A stretch of 22,554 nt of DNA from CBFFRJ01 sp051486985 (GCF_051486985.1 NZ_JAHVDV010000049.1:1-22554), one strand, 5' to 3'. Shown: positions 1-7,843, numbered from the stretch's first letter. Numbers and translations: made by a program. Notes: a model not told the origin generated them from the letters alone.

Positions 1-404
1 TCCCGGCAAGGAAAATCGCCGCTTCGCGGCATTATTCGCCCCATCCCTGGGGCTCACCCTTTCAGGGCTAGCGCAGGCGCTATTCAAAATCGCTCCCGGC
101 AATTTTGTCGTCTTATGTCGTCTGACTATCGGGTCGGGGACCAGCCTGCNTCCCTGCAGGCTATCCCCTCCGCCCGCTTCCCTGCGGGCGGCCCCGGTCA
201 GCCGTCAACGCCTCATCGATTTTCAGCCGGACCCTGTCATCGCGGTGACGGTTTAATTCTCATTTCGCCGTGGTATCGCTGTAGAACGTCATATTACTGG
301 GGATCTCTCAGCCCTGAGGGGGAGGGAGAAAGGCAGGCCACCGCACCCTGCATCGGCTCTCACATCTCTTCAGGAGAGACACAGGCCTCAAGCCGCTCGG
401 TCGG
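1..404. other. Non-coding, hairpin-rich stretch
   Basis: No convincing gene is seen before the end of mtnA at 453. The stretch is a run of short perfect hairpins: 18-22/26-30 (GCCGC), 38-42/49-53 (GCCCC), 57-60/64-67 (CCCT), 70-74/77-81 (AGCGC), 144-150/155-161 (GCCTGC plus N at 150) and 170-177/184-191 (CCGCCCGC). The 9-mer TCCCGGCAA occurs at 1-9 and again at 94-102, each with AAAATCGC nearby. An open frame at 115-438 crosses these hairpins and has no recognisable domain, so it is not called. The origin of the stretch is not recognised. Confidence 0.5.
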
Positions 405-443
405 TCCCCTCGCCCCTTTGGGGAGAGGGTCAGGGTGAGGGGC
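405..443. repeat. REP-like intergenic repeat, copy 1
   Basis: GC-rich imperfect palindrome, read here as CCCC-TCGCCCC-TTTG-GGGAGAGGG-TCAGGGTGAGGGG. It sits directly after the stop codon of mtnA (minus strand). The same CCCTCACCC...CCCTCTCCC...GGGAGAGGG pattern recurs at 6546-6581 and 20013-20079 and in part at 22407-22422, so it is a dispersed repeat family. A partial unit (GGGGGAGGGAG) also lies near 314-324. Such elements are typical of gene 3' ends in enterobacteria; their exact family was not determined. Confidence 0.7.
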
Positions 444-452
444 AATCACCAC

Positions 453-1472
453 TCAGCGCCTGAAAAACCCGGCACTGACCTGCTCCGGCGTCACCACGCC
501 GCTGTCGAGTACCCAGCCGCTGATGAGGGCAGCAGGCGTCACGTCAAACGCCGGGTTATAAACCCGTGCATTTTCCGGTGCCCACTGCACGGCACCAAAG
601 CTCCCGGCTACACCCGTCACTTCACTCGCAGCACGCTGCTCGATAGGGATCGCCTCACCGTTCGGGCAGTTCGGGTCAAGCGTGGTCTGCGGTGCGGCTA
701 CGTAGAATGGAATGCCGTGGAATTTTGCCAGCACTGCCAGTGAATAGGTGCCAATTTTATTGGCAACGTCGCCGTTAGCAGCAATCCTGTCTGCCCCGAC
801 CCAGATCGCATCCACCTGCCCTTTCGCCATCAGGCTGGCGGCCATTGAATCGGTAATTAACTGATAAGGCACGCCGAGCTCACCCAGCTCCCAGGCCGTT
901 AATCGCCCGCCCTGCAACAACGGACGCGTCTCATCCACCCAGACATTCGCCACCTTGCCCTGCTGATGGGCAAGCGCAATCACCCCCAGCGCAGTACCAA
1001 CACCCGCCGTCGCCAGCCCGCCGGTATTACAGTGCGTTAACAGGCGGCTGCCCGGTTTCACAAGGGCACTGCCCGCCTGCGCGATGCTGTCGCACAAGGC
1101 TTTATCTTCTTCAATCAGGCGCAACGCCTCTGCCACCAGCGCGGGGACGAAGTTCTCCTGCGCAAGCGCCAGCTTCATGCGGTCAAGGTTGTTCATTAGA
1201 TTGACCGCCGTCGGGCGCGACGCACGCAGAGTCTCCAGCGACTGCGCCAGGGTGTCACGGTCTTCGCCATTCTCCGCGAGCAGGGCCAGTAGCAGGCTGG
1301 CAGAGAGGCCAATCAACGGCGCGCCCCGCACGCGAAGCGCATGAATATGCTCTACCAGCAGGGCGACAGAATCCGCGGGCAGCCAGCGTTTTTCCTGCGG
1401 CAGGGCCTGCTGGTCAAGAATAAAAAGTTGGTTATCAACAACCCGCAGGCTGGTGGTCTGTAATGTCTGCAT
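453..1472 (-). CDS. mtnA: Methylthioribose-1-phosphate isomerase MtnA
   Basis: Cytoplasmic isomerase of the methionine salvage pathway. It converts 5-methylthioribose-1-phosphate to 5-methylthioribulose-1-phosphate. The 339-residue product matches the family in length and belongs to the eIF2B-alpha-like fold. Visible signatures are RGAP at 49-52, HCNTGG at 147-152 with the likely catalytic Cys148, and GADRIAANGD from 226 with the catalytic Asp228. The frame stays open upstream to 1739, but that part overlaps mtnK and has no family resemblance. The ATG at 1472 gives the family N-terminus and has an AGGGA Shine-Dalgarno about 10 bases upstream. It is divergent from mtnK with about 106 bp between them, which hold the MetJ-type operator. 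Confidence 0.95.
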   Translation of the reverse strand: MQTLQTTSLRVVDNQLFILDQQALPQEKRWLPADSVALLVEHIHALRVRGAPLIGLSASLLLALLAENGEDRDTLAQSLETLRASRPTAVNLMNNLDRMKLALAQENFVPALVAEALRLIEEDKALCDSIAQAGSALVKPGSRLLTHCNTGGLATAGVGTALGVIALAHQQGKVANVWVDETRPLLQGGRLTAWELGELGVPYQLITDSMAASLMAKGQVDAIWVGADRIAANGDVANKIGTYSLAVLAKFHGIPFYVAAPQTTLDPNCPNGEAIPIEQRAASEVTGVAGSFGAVQWAPENARVYNPAFDVTPAALISGWVLDSGVVTPEQVSAGFFRR

Positions 1473-1516
1473 TGCGTTAAATCCCTGTTGCGTTGTTGTA
1501 TCGTATTGTGTCAGGA

Positions 1517-1548
1517 TGAATTCCAGATGTATAGACGTCTGAATGGCT
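1517..1548. promoter_or_regulatory. MetJ operator (tandem met boxes) between mtnA and mtnK
   Basis: The MetJ repressor binds tandem 8-bp met boxes with consensus AGACGTCT. Here 1533-1540 is a perfect AGACGTCT, preceded in register by AGATGTAT (1525-1532, 6 of 8) and followed by GAATGGCT (1541-1548, 4 of 8). A further in-register box, TGAATTCC (1517-1524), matches at 4 of 8. A perfect box with in-phase neighbours in the shared upstream region of two methionine salvage genes is strong evidence. It implies repression of one or both genes when S-adenosylmethionine is plentiful. The promoters themselves are not clear enough to mark. Confidence 0.8.
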
Positions 1549-1578
1549 TTATTAGCATAAGAACAAGAGGATCTGGCA

Positions 1579-2778
1579 ATGTCGCAATACCGTACCTTCA
1601 ATGCCCAGGATGCTGTGGCATACGCACAACAATTTGGTGGTCTGGACAATCCGTCCGAACTGGTTGAAGCGCAGGAGGTCGGCGACGGGAACCTGAACCT
1701 GGTGTTCAAAATTTTCGACGCCAGGGGTGTAAGCCGCATTATCGTTAAGCAGGCGCTGCCCTATGTGCGCTGCGTGGGCGAGTCCTGGCCGCTGACGCTG
1801 GATCGCGCACGCCTGGAAGCGCAGACCCTGGTGGAGCACTACAAACACGCGCCGGAGCATACGGTCAATATTCTCCATTACGACCCGGCGCTGGCGGTGA
1901 TGGTAATGGAAGATCTCTCCGATCATCGCATCTGGCGCGGGGAGCTGATTAAAAACGTCTACTATCCACAGGCGGCACGCCAGCTTGGTGAGTACCTGGC
2001 GCACACCCTTTTCCATACCAGCGATTTTTACCTGCACCCGCATGTCAAAAAAGCCCAGGTGGCGCAGTTTATTAACCCGGAAATGTGTGAGATCACTGAA
2101 GATCTGTTCTTCAACGATCCTTATCAAATTCACGAGCGCAATAACTACCCCGCCGAGCTCGAAGCTGACGTTGATGCGCTGCGTCAGGATACCCAACTGC
2201 AGCTGGCGGTCGCCTCGCTGAAGCACCGTTTCTTCTCCCATGCTGAAGCCCTGCTGCACGGCGATATCCACAGCGGCTCCATTTTTGTCGCCGAAGGCAG
2301 CCTGAAGGCCATCGACGCCGAGTTTGGTTACTTTGGCCCCATCGGTTTTGATATCGGGACCGCCATCGGTAACCTGCTGCTGAACTACTGCGGTGTGCCG
2401 GGTCACCTGGGCATCCGCGATGCCGCCGCCGCCCGTGAGCAGCGTCTTACAGATATTCAGCAACTCTGGGCAACCTTCGCGGAACGTTTCCAGACACTGG
2501 CCCGCGAGAAAACCCAGGACGCCGCGCTGAATGCGCCGGGCTATGCTTCTGAGTTTCTCAGGAAAGTCTGGGCCGATGCGGTGGGCTTCTGCGGCACCGA
2601 GCTGATTCGCCGCATCGTGGGACTGTCGCATGTGGCGGATATCGACACCATTGCCGATGACGACATGCGTCATGCGTGCCAGCGCCATGCCATTGCGCTC
2701 GGTAAGGTGCTGATTGTGATTGCTCCACGCATTGATAGCGTGGAGGAGCTGGTGGCGAGAGTACGTCAGTATAGTTGA
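1579..2778 (+). CDS. mtnK: 5-Methylthioribose kinase MtnK
   Basis: ATP-dependent kinase that phosphorylates 5-methylthioribose at C1, feeding MtnA in the methionine salvage pathway of enterobacteria that split methylthioadenosine in two steps. The 399-residue protein shows a protein-kinase-like fold: a glycine-rich loop EVGDGNLNLVF at 33-43, Lys57 in IVKQ, the catalytic loop HGDIHSGS at 227-234 with Asp229, and the metal-binding DAEFG at 246-250. The ATG has an AGAGG Shine-Dalgarno (1566-1570) at good spacing. It is divergent from mtnA and probably under the same MetJ control. A hairpin at 2812-2842 follows the gene. Confidence 0.95.
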   Translation: MSQYRTFNAQDAVAYAQQFGGLDNPSELVEAQEVGDGNLNLVFKIFDARGVSRIIVKQALPYVRCVGESWPLTLDRARLEAQTLVEHYKHAPEHTVNILHYDPALAVMVMEDLSDHRIWRGELIKNVYYPQAARQLGEYLAHTLFHTSDFYLHPHVKKAQVAQFINPEMCEITEDLFFNDPYQIHERNNYPAELEADVDALRQDTQLQLAVASLKHRFFSHAEALLHGDIHSGSIFVAEGSLKAIDAEFGYFGPIGFDIGTAIGNLLLNYCGVPGHLGIRDAAAAREQRLTDIQQLWATFAERFQTLAREKTQDAALNAPGYASEFLRKVWADAVGFCGTELIRRIVGLSHVADIDTIADDDMRHACQRHAIALGKVLIVIAPRIDSVEELVARVRQYS

Positions 2779-2811
2779 GTGTTTCGTAGCAAAGAATTGA
2801 CGTTATAAACC

Positions 2812-2842
2812 CCCCTTTGCTTTTATACCCTAAGCAAAGGGG
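2812..2842 (+). terminator. Hairpin after mtnK, probable terminator
   Basis: An 11-bp perfect stem (CCCCTTTGCTT, 2812-2822, with AAGCAAAGGGG, 2832-2842) around a 9-base loop, 34 bases after the mtnK stop. The following TAATCTAAT is AT-rich but not a true T-run, so termination strength is uncertain. The stem also marks the border between GC-rich mtnK and the AT-rich insert. Confidence 0.55.
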
Positions 2843-3110
2843 TAATCTAATAAACGTTAACCCAGTCATTATTTCGTTGGACTCACACCGAAATGGATTT
2901 CCTGCTGAGTCTCATCCGTTTTTTGATTTATATTACCCAGAACCATTCCTTTACCTTCCATCTGAGTGTATTTCATTGTTAGCAATGATGATTGTGCGGC
3001 AAAGAAAAATATTGCCTTGCTATCAATATACACGCCGCTACACTTTCAACAAATATTCGATTACCCTATCCATTAATTTTTAAAAAACAGTATAACGGAA
3101 GGTACAAATC

Positions 3111-4244
3111 ATGATTTCAAGGAATGAAACCAGTAACAATAATTCATCAGATGTATTAATTACGACTACCAAAACAGAAAATATCACTCTGAATGAAAGC
3201 GAAGAAAAAGAGATCGAATCTCTGTTAGACCAAATTAACTTTAGCGATCCGACCCTTTCCTTGTCATGGGGTGTAAAAGCAATGGCAGGTATTGCAAACT
3301 TCTCTGACACATTGATGCAACATGTTCGAGCAAAAGATGCTGGCGCTATCGGTGAGCAATTGACTGATTTACTTCTTCACATTAAACGCATAGAACCTAC
3401 TGCCTTCAATAATAAAAAAAGTGTGCTAACCAGAATACCACTAATTGGTCATCTATTCGAAAGCGTGCATCGCGTAATTTTAGATTATCAGACTCTCTCA
3501 CAGCATGTTGAAATTATTGTCGCGCAACTCGAACAAGCAAAATTAGCCCTACTACGAGATATATCATTTCTTGAGGAACTATTCATTCATAACAGTGACT
3601 ACCTTATCCAAATAAACAGATATATTGTTGCTGGGAAGAAAAAGCTATCGTTAGTAAAAGAAAATGAATTACCAGCGGCACAACAGAAAGTGCAATTGAC
3701 TGGTGACGCTTCAGATGCGCAATATGTAACTGACCTGGTAGAAAGAATTAATCGTTTCGAACGCAGGATTCATGATCTCTTACTCTCCAGGACCATCGCT
3801 ATCCAGACTGCACCTCAAATACGTATCATACAGAACAACGACCGTTCGCTGGTGGAGAAAATTCAAAGTAGCATACTTTCAACCATTCCAGTATGGAAAA
3901 GCCAAATTGTCCTGGCTGTTGCGCTCAATACCCAACAAAACGCAGTGCATTTACAAAAAGATATTTCCAACGCAACCAACGAAATGCTCAGAAAAAATGC
4001 ACAGTTGCTTAATTCAGGCAGTGTCGAAATCGCCAGAGAGGTTGAACGTTCCGTTGTAGACATTGAAACACTGCGTGAAGTGCAGACCCAGCTAATAAAT
4101 GCGATAGAGTCAACCGTTTCTATTGTAGATGAAGCTCGTGTTCAGCGTACTGCCGTCGAAAAAGAATTAGTTGTTATGGAACACAACCTCAAAGCGCGGT
4201 TGGCATCCATTGCCGGAAATCAACGCAATGCAAACCACATCTGA
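3111..4244 (+). CDS. TelA/KlaA-family protein (toxic anion resistance family)
   Basis: A 377-residue, mostly helical soluble protein with no signal peptide. It is assigned to the TelA family (PF05816) from its central motif at 233-263: APQIRIIQNND, then KIQSSILSTIPVWKSQ. The family is named for tellurite resistance by plasmid klaA/telA, but the biochemical role is unknown and many members act in general envelope or toxic-compound stress. The start is supported by a strong Shine-Dalgarno, GGAAGG, 8 bases before ATG. The next gene begins 13 bases after the stop and looks co-transcribed. Base composition is much more AT-rich than mtnK or the ABC operon, which suggests acquisition by transfer. 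No terZABCDEF genes are in view, so tellurite resistance should not be assumed. Confidence 0.85.
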   Translation: MISRNETSNNNSSDVLITTTKTENITLNESEEKEIESLLDQINFSDPTLSLSWGVKAMAGIANFSDTLMQHVRAKDAGAIGEQLTDLLLHIKRIEPTAFNNKKSVLTRIPLIGHLFESVHRVILDYQTLSQHVEIIVAQLEQAKLALLRDISFLEELFIHNSDYLIQINRYIVAGKKKLSLVKENELPAAQQKVQLTGDASDAQYVTDLVERINRFERRIHDLLLSRTIAIQTAPQIRIIQNNDRSLVEKIQSSILSTIPVWKSQIVLAVALNTQQNAVHLQKDISNATNEMLRKNAQLLNSGSVEIAREVERSVVDIETLREVQTQLINAIESTVSIVDEARVQRTAVEKELVVMEHNLKARLASIAGNQRNANHI

Positions 4245-4257
4245 AGAGGAAGTAACG

Positions 4258-5220
4258 ATGAAAACATTGAAAAATGTTTTTAATATACTCAAAAAGATTG
4301 TAAAACTCGGTGCATACGCATTCATTTCTTTTGCGGTAGCGCTGATCTATATCGTTGCAATATCAGATATGAGCGATAACACAAAGAAGCTAATTCTGAC
4401 AAATGATGACATTCAGGCACTGATATTAATAATGTTATGGATTTCTTTCTTTGTTATTTTTTATGAAAAAAAGAAAATCCAACATATGTTTATCTCAAGC
4501 ATAGCCGGTGCGATTTCTTTGTTTTTTGGAATGCTAATAATTATGCCACTTTGGATAGCACTAATGAATTCAATGCTGCTATCTTTCACTGAATTGCATC
4601 CAGACCATCAACATGATGCATGGACCATAACACGAATAACACTAATTATAATTTCTGTAACCTTATATAACTTTGCAGCATTACCTGAAATTTCCATTAT
4701 CTACTATATTATTTTCTCAGTAATTTTCCTGCTCGAATTTGGCCGATTTATTGAAACAAAACCTAAATCAACGCCAACAAAGATTGATGCTAATGATAAT
4801 GGCAAAACCGAAGATATCCTGGAAAGTAAAAGCATTAACTACACAAATCTTATCACCGAATTAAAATGTTCCAGCCAAAACATGGCACCATATTTAAGCA
4901 CGAAAATCATTGAAATAGCAGTTTTGGCTAAAAATATTATGTGCGCCATTGAAGAAGATAAACGTGATGAAATACAAGGTAAAGCTTTTTTAAACCGATA
5001 CCTTCCGTACTTAAATAAAATCATCCAAAACTATTTAAAAATCACAAAACAAAATCCCGAAGATGAAGTTGTAAATCAAGGAATGCTAGCCTCGTTAAAT
5101 GCACTTGAATCCGCATTCAAAAAACAATATTTAAATCTACTGGAAAATGATGTGCAGGATTTAACAGTTGATCTCAATGTGCTTGACGCATTATTAAAAA
5201 TGGATGGCTATAAAGAATAA
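4258..5220 (+). CDS. Membrane protein with XpaC-like C-terminal domain
   Basis: A 320-residue protein with about five predicted membrane segments in its first half (roughly residues 17-35, 52-69, 78-105, 125-142, 146-163), then a hydrophilic linker (165-195) and a helical cytoplasmic domain. The C-terminal domain resembles the XpaC family (PF10112, named for 5-bromo-4-chloroindolyl phosphate hydrolysis): FLNRYLPYLNKIIQNYLKI, and the ending DLNVLDALLKMDG. XpaC and TelA genes are commonly paired, which supports both calls. The ATG at 4258 is preferred over one at 4171 inside the upstream gene because GAGGAAG lies just before it. Low GC and spacing link it to the TelA gene. The function is unknown; a membrane partner of TelA is an inference. 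Confidence 0.7.
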   Translation: MKTLKNVFNILKKIVKLGAYAFISFAVALIYIVAISDMSDNTKKLILTNDDIQALILIMLWISFFVIFYEKKKIQHMFISSIAGAISLFFGMLIIMPLWIALMNSMLLSFTELHPDHQHDAWTITRITLIIISVTLYNFAALPEISIIYYIIFSVIFLLEFGRFIETKPKSTPTKIDANDNGKTEDILESKSINYTNLITELKCSSQNMAPYLSTKIIEIAVLAKNIMCAIEEDKRDEIQGKAFLNRYLPYLNKIIQNYLKITKQNPEDEVVNQGMLASLNALESAFKKQYLNLLENDVQDLTVDLNVLDALLKMDGYKE

Positions 5221-5230
5221 ATCTCACACC

Positions 5231-5257
5231 CTCCCGGCAGCATTCTTCTGCCGGGAG
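5231..5257. terminator. Bidirectional hairpin between convergent genes
   Basis: Perfect 10-bp stem CTCCCGGCAG (5231-5240) with CTGCCGGGAG (5248-5257) and loop CATTCTT. It lies between the xpaC-like gene (plus) and the LVIVD gene (minus), 10 bases from each stop, so it probably serves both. Neither side has a long T-run. Confidence 0.65.
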
Positions 5258-5267
5258 AGCGGTTTAT

Positions 5268-6512
5268 TCACCCCAAATACTCAATCACCGACAAACCACC
5301 ATTGTAATCCGTGCTGTAAATTATCCCCTGCGCATCGACAAACACATCACAGGACTGAATCACCTGCGTACGGCCCGGCCGCGTATCCATCATTTTTTCC
5401 GGTGCCGCAGGCACCAGCGCACCGGTTTCCACCGGACGATACGGATTGGAAATATCATAGGCACGCACACCAGCATTCTGATAGGTGGCAAAAATCAGCG
5501 TTGAACTGACAAAACTCCCCGGACGGTTTTCATGCAGATTGTGCGGCCCGAAGTGCGCTCCTTTTGCCACATAATCACTCTCATCCGGCTGTGGGAAGGT
5601 GGAGATACTCACTGGATTTGACGGCTCGCGGATATCGAACAGCCAGATCAGCTTCTCGCCATCCTCCTGGTTATCCAGTACCGCTTCATCAAGCACCACC
5701 AGCAGGTCGCGATCCGGCAACGGCAGCGCGGTATGGGTGCCGCCGCCAAACGGCGGACTCCAGTTACGATGACTGATAAGCTTCGGCGCCGTTCTGTCTT
5801 TCACATCCAGCAGCGTCAGCCCGCCGTCACGCCAGCTCCCATAGGCGGTGTCGCCCGCAATAATCGCGTGGTGCAGCGCATAGCGTTTGCCTGTTTCCCA
5901 GTCCGGCGTTTCGCCTGCCGCCTGGTTCATGCCGGGTAGCCACCAGCGCCCCGCCACTTCAGGCTTACGAGGATCGGCCAGATCGATGGTCAGAAAAATG
6001 TAATCGCTAAAGCCGTCAATCAGCGCAGAGACATAGGCCCAGCGCCCGCCTACGTACCAGATGCGGTGAATACCAATGCCGCTGAGCGACAGGAAGCTGA
6101 TTTCACGCGGTTTGTCCGGCGTGGAGATATCAAAAATACGCAGCCCGGCGCTCCAGCCTCTGTCCTCTACGTCGCTGACCGTCTCACCGACCGAGCGGGT
6201 GTAGTAGACCTTCTCATCGGCAAAACGGGCATCGGCGAACAGATCGCGGGCGTTGATCACCAGCAGGAGATCGTCATGCGCCTGTAAATGCACGTTCCAG
6301 GTGCCGGGCGGTGCCGGAACGAAACCAGCCGGTCTGGGATTTTTGGGATCACGCACGTCGACGATGGAGAAGCCCTGAGAGACCATGTGACCGATGTAGG
6401 CAAAGCCACGGTGGACCATCAGTTGTACGCCATCCGGGCGTCCGCCCTGGTCGCTATGACCAATGAGCCGCATGTTGCGGCTGTATTCCGGGCGTGGGAG
6501 TTCTGTTGCCAT
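5268..6512 (-). CDS. LVIVD-repeat beta-propeller protein
   Basis: A 414-residue protein made of about six LVIVD-type blades, each carrying the pattern DxxxPxxP: VDVRDPKNP (51-59), FDISTPDKP (127-135), IDLADPRKP (176-184), LDVKDRTAP (235-243), FDIREPSNP (292-300) and YDISNPYRP (352-360). No signal peptide is evident, so it is probably cytoplasmic. Several histidines sit in tight motifs (IHR, LHHA, GGTHTALP, GAHFGPHNLHENRPG), suggesting a metal or ligand site. Upstream codons stay open to 6659 but run through a repeat; the ATG at 6512 has AAGGA at good spacing. It is the last gene of the leftward ABC transporter run, 248 bp after the binding-protein gene. Function is unknown; a role on the transported compound is inference. 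Confidence 0.75.
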   Translation of the reverse strand: MATELPRPEYSRNMRLIGHSDQGGRPDGVQLMVHRGFAYIGHMVSQGFSIVDVRDPKNPRPAGFVPAPPGTWNVHLQAHDDLLLVINARDLFADARFADEKVYYTRSVGETVSDVEDRGWSAGLRIFDISTPDKPREISFLSLSGIGIHRIWYVGGRWAYVSALIDGFSDYIFLTIDLADPRKPEVAGRWWLPGMNQAAGETPDWETGKRYALHHAIIAGDTAYGSWRDGGLTLLDVKDRTAPKLISHRNWSPPFGGGTHTALPLPDRDLLVVLDEAVLDNQEDGEKLIWLFDIREPSNPVSISTFPQPDESDYVAKGAHFGPHNLHENRPGSFVSSTLIFATYQNAGVRAYDISNPYRPVETGALVPAAPEKMMDTRPGRTQVIQSCDVFVDAQGIIYSTDYNGGLSVIEYLG

Positions 6513-6545
6513 AAGTATTCCTTTTAAGCGGGGGGGCGGTTTGTT

Positions 6546-6581
6546 GCCCTCACCCCGACCCTCTCCCACGGGGAGAGGGAG
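6546..6581. repeat. REP-like intergenic repeat, copy 2
   Basis: Same family as 405-443 in the opposite orientation: GCCCTCACCCCGACCCTCTCC followed by CACGGGGAGAGGGAG, with CTCTCCC/GGGAGAG as the stem. It begins 33 bases upstream of the LVIVD start codon. Its right end runs directly into the 34-bp tandem repeat. Confidence 0.8.
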
Positions 6582-6582
6582 A

Positions 6583-6718
6583 AAAACGCATTCACACCGC
6601 CCACGGAGAGAGGAGAAAAACGCATTCACACCGCCCACCGCGAGAGGAGCAAAACGCATTCACACCGCCCACCGCGAGAGGAGCAAAACGCATTCACACC
6701 GCCCACGGGGAAAGAGAA
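6583..6718. repeat. 34-bp tandem repeat, four copies plus a degenerate fifth
   Basis: Units start at 6583, 6617, 6651 and 6685, exactly 34 bp apart, each opening AAAACGCATTCACACCGCCC. The second and third are identical (continuing ACCGCGAGAGGAGC); the first and fourth differ at a few bases in the second half. A diverged fifth unit follows (about 6717-6752) and regains the CTCCCACGGGGAGAG core of the REP-like repeat. The array appears to have grown from the right edge of the REP copy at 6546-6581. It lies between two same-strand genes and has no convincing reading frame. Confidence 0.9.
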
Positions 6719-6760
6719 AAGCAAGCCGCCCTCCCACGGGGAGAGCGAGAAAAGCATCCG

Positions 6761-7825
6761 TTACTTCGCTTTGGCTTCGAGAGTGGCGAACCACGGGGCG
6801 ATAAAGTCTTCGGTCTGGCCCCAGCCTGGAATAATTTTCGCCAGTGATGCCACGTTCACCGCGCCGGGTTGAGCCGCCAGCAGCGCCTGCGGAATGGCAG
6901 CCGCTTTGAAGTCATAGGTTGCCGGTGTCGGTTCGCCCGCAATTTTGTTGGCGATTAGACGCACGTTGGTGGCGCCAATCAGCTTCGGATCGACTGCCAC
7001 GCTCACTTTCCACGGGCTGTTGGATTCACGCATCAGTTGCAGGTCCTGGTTGGAGACGTCGATGCTGTAGAGTTTGATCTCAGTACGACCATTCTCCTTC
7101 AGCGCTTTGTAAGCGCCCTGGCTGAAGGCGTCCCAGGTACCCCAGATGGCATCAATCTGCCCTTTCGGATATTTCGCCAGCACCGCGCCCACTTTGTTGG
7201 CAGTGTCGCCCTGCACGTCAGACGAGACCGCACCGATGGACTCCAGCTCTTTAATGCCAGGGTACTCTTTTAGCAGCTCAGCATAAGCGGCCTGACGGCG
7301 CTCCATCGGCGGGAAACCGGCAACCCACAGTTTGATGATATTGGCTTTACCATTGAAATCCTTTGCCAGCGCGCCAAAGGAGAGTCTGGTGAGTGAGGCA
7401 TCGTCCTGCTGAGTCACCGTCACGCCCGGAATCTCACCGCTTACAGCGGTATCAAAGACGGAAACTTTAATGCCTGCATCCACCGCTTTTTTGATCAGTG
7501 CCGTGGAGTACGGATCACGCCCCTGAGAGAGGATAATCCCGTCATATTTCTGGCTGATAGCCTGGTTGATAAAATCCTGGAACTTCGCATCATCACCGTT
7601 GCTGAGGAAGGTGCTCACCTTAAAACCGAGTTTTTTGCCCTCCTGCAACGCCCCGGAAACAAACTGAGTGGTGTTGTCATCGGAGCCGAGATTGCGGATA
7701 AGCGCAATGCGGATCGGCCCGTTATGGCTGGCGATGGCCTCCGGAACCGGTGCCGGTGTTGCCGCATAGCCCGGCAGCGCGCTCAGTAATCCCAGCGTCA
7801 GTAAAGAGAGTGCTATCTTTTTCAT
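6761..7825 (-). CDS. Periplasmic sugar-binding protein of an ABC importer
   Basis: A 354-residue substrate-binding protein of the type I periplasmic family (peripla_BP_4, RbsB/LsrB-like). Residues 1-21 form a clear signal peptide ending LPGYA. The mature part shows alternating alpha/beta segments, including IRIALIRNL at 38-46 and DGIILSQGRDP, typical of the two-lobe fold. A good Shine-Dalgarno (AGGGGA) sits 6-7 bases before ATG. It is third in the run ATPase-permease-binding protein, 18 bases after the permease stop. The substrate is not determined; the proximity of mtnK/mtnA makes methylthioribose or another pentose derivative a reasonable guess, while generic ribose or AI-2 analogues are alternatives. 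Confidence 0.88.
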   Translation of the reverse strand: MKKIALSLLTLGLLSALPGYAATPAPVPEAIASHNGPIRIALIRNLGSDDNTTQFVSGALQEGKKLGFKVSTFLSNGDDAKFQDFINQAISQKYDGIILSQGRDPYSTALIKKAVDAGIKVSVFDTAVSGEIPGVTVTQQDDASLTRLSFGALAKDFNGKANIIKLWVAGFPPMERRQAAYAELLKEYPGIKELESIGAVSSDVQGDTANKVGAVLAKYPKGQIDAIWGTWDAFSQGAYKALKENGRTEIKLYSIDVSNQDLQLMRESNSPWKVSVAVDPKLIGATNVRLIANKIAGEPTPATYDFKAAAIPQALLAAQPGAVNVASLAKIIPGWGQTEDFIAPWFATLEAKAK

Positions 7826-7843
7826 CTGTTATCCCCTGAATAA

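Noticed and set aside
115..438. Open frame of 107 codons at the left edge
   Set aside because: It crosses several perfect hairpins, the unknown base at 150 and a REP-like repeat, and has no domain or ribosome site.
1552..2688. Long minus-strand frame opposite mtnK
   Set aside because: It is the antisense shadow of a clearly recognised kinase gene; its own product has no family features.
3111..4244. Tellurite resistance operon
   Set aside because: Only TelA-like and XpaC-like genes are present; no terZABCDE or tehAB genes are in view, so the resistance label is not justified.
6583..6718. CRISPR-like array
   Set aside because: The units are contiguous 34-bp tandem repeats with no unique spacers and no cas genes.
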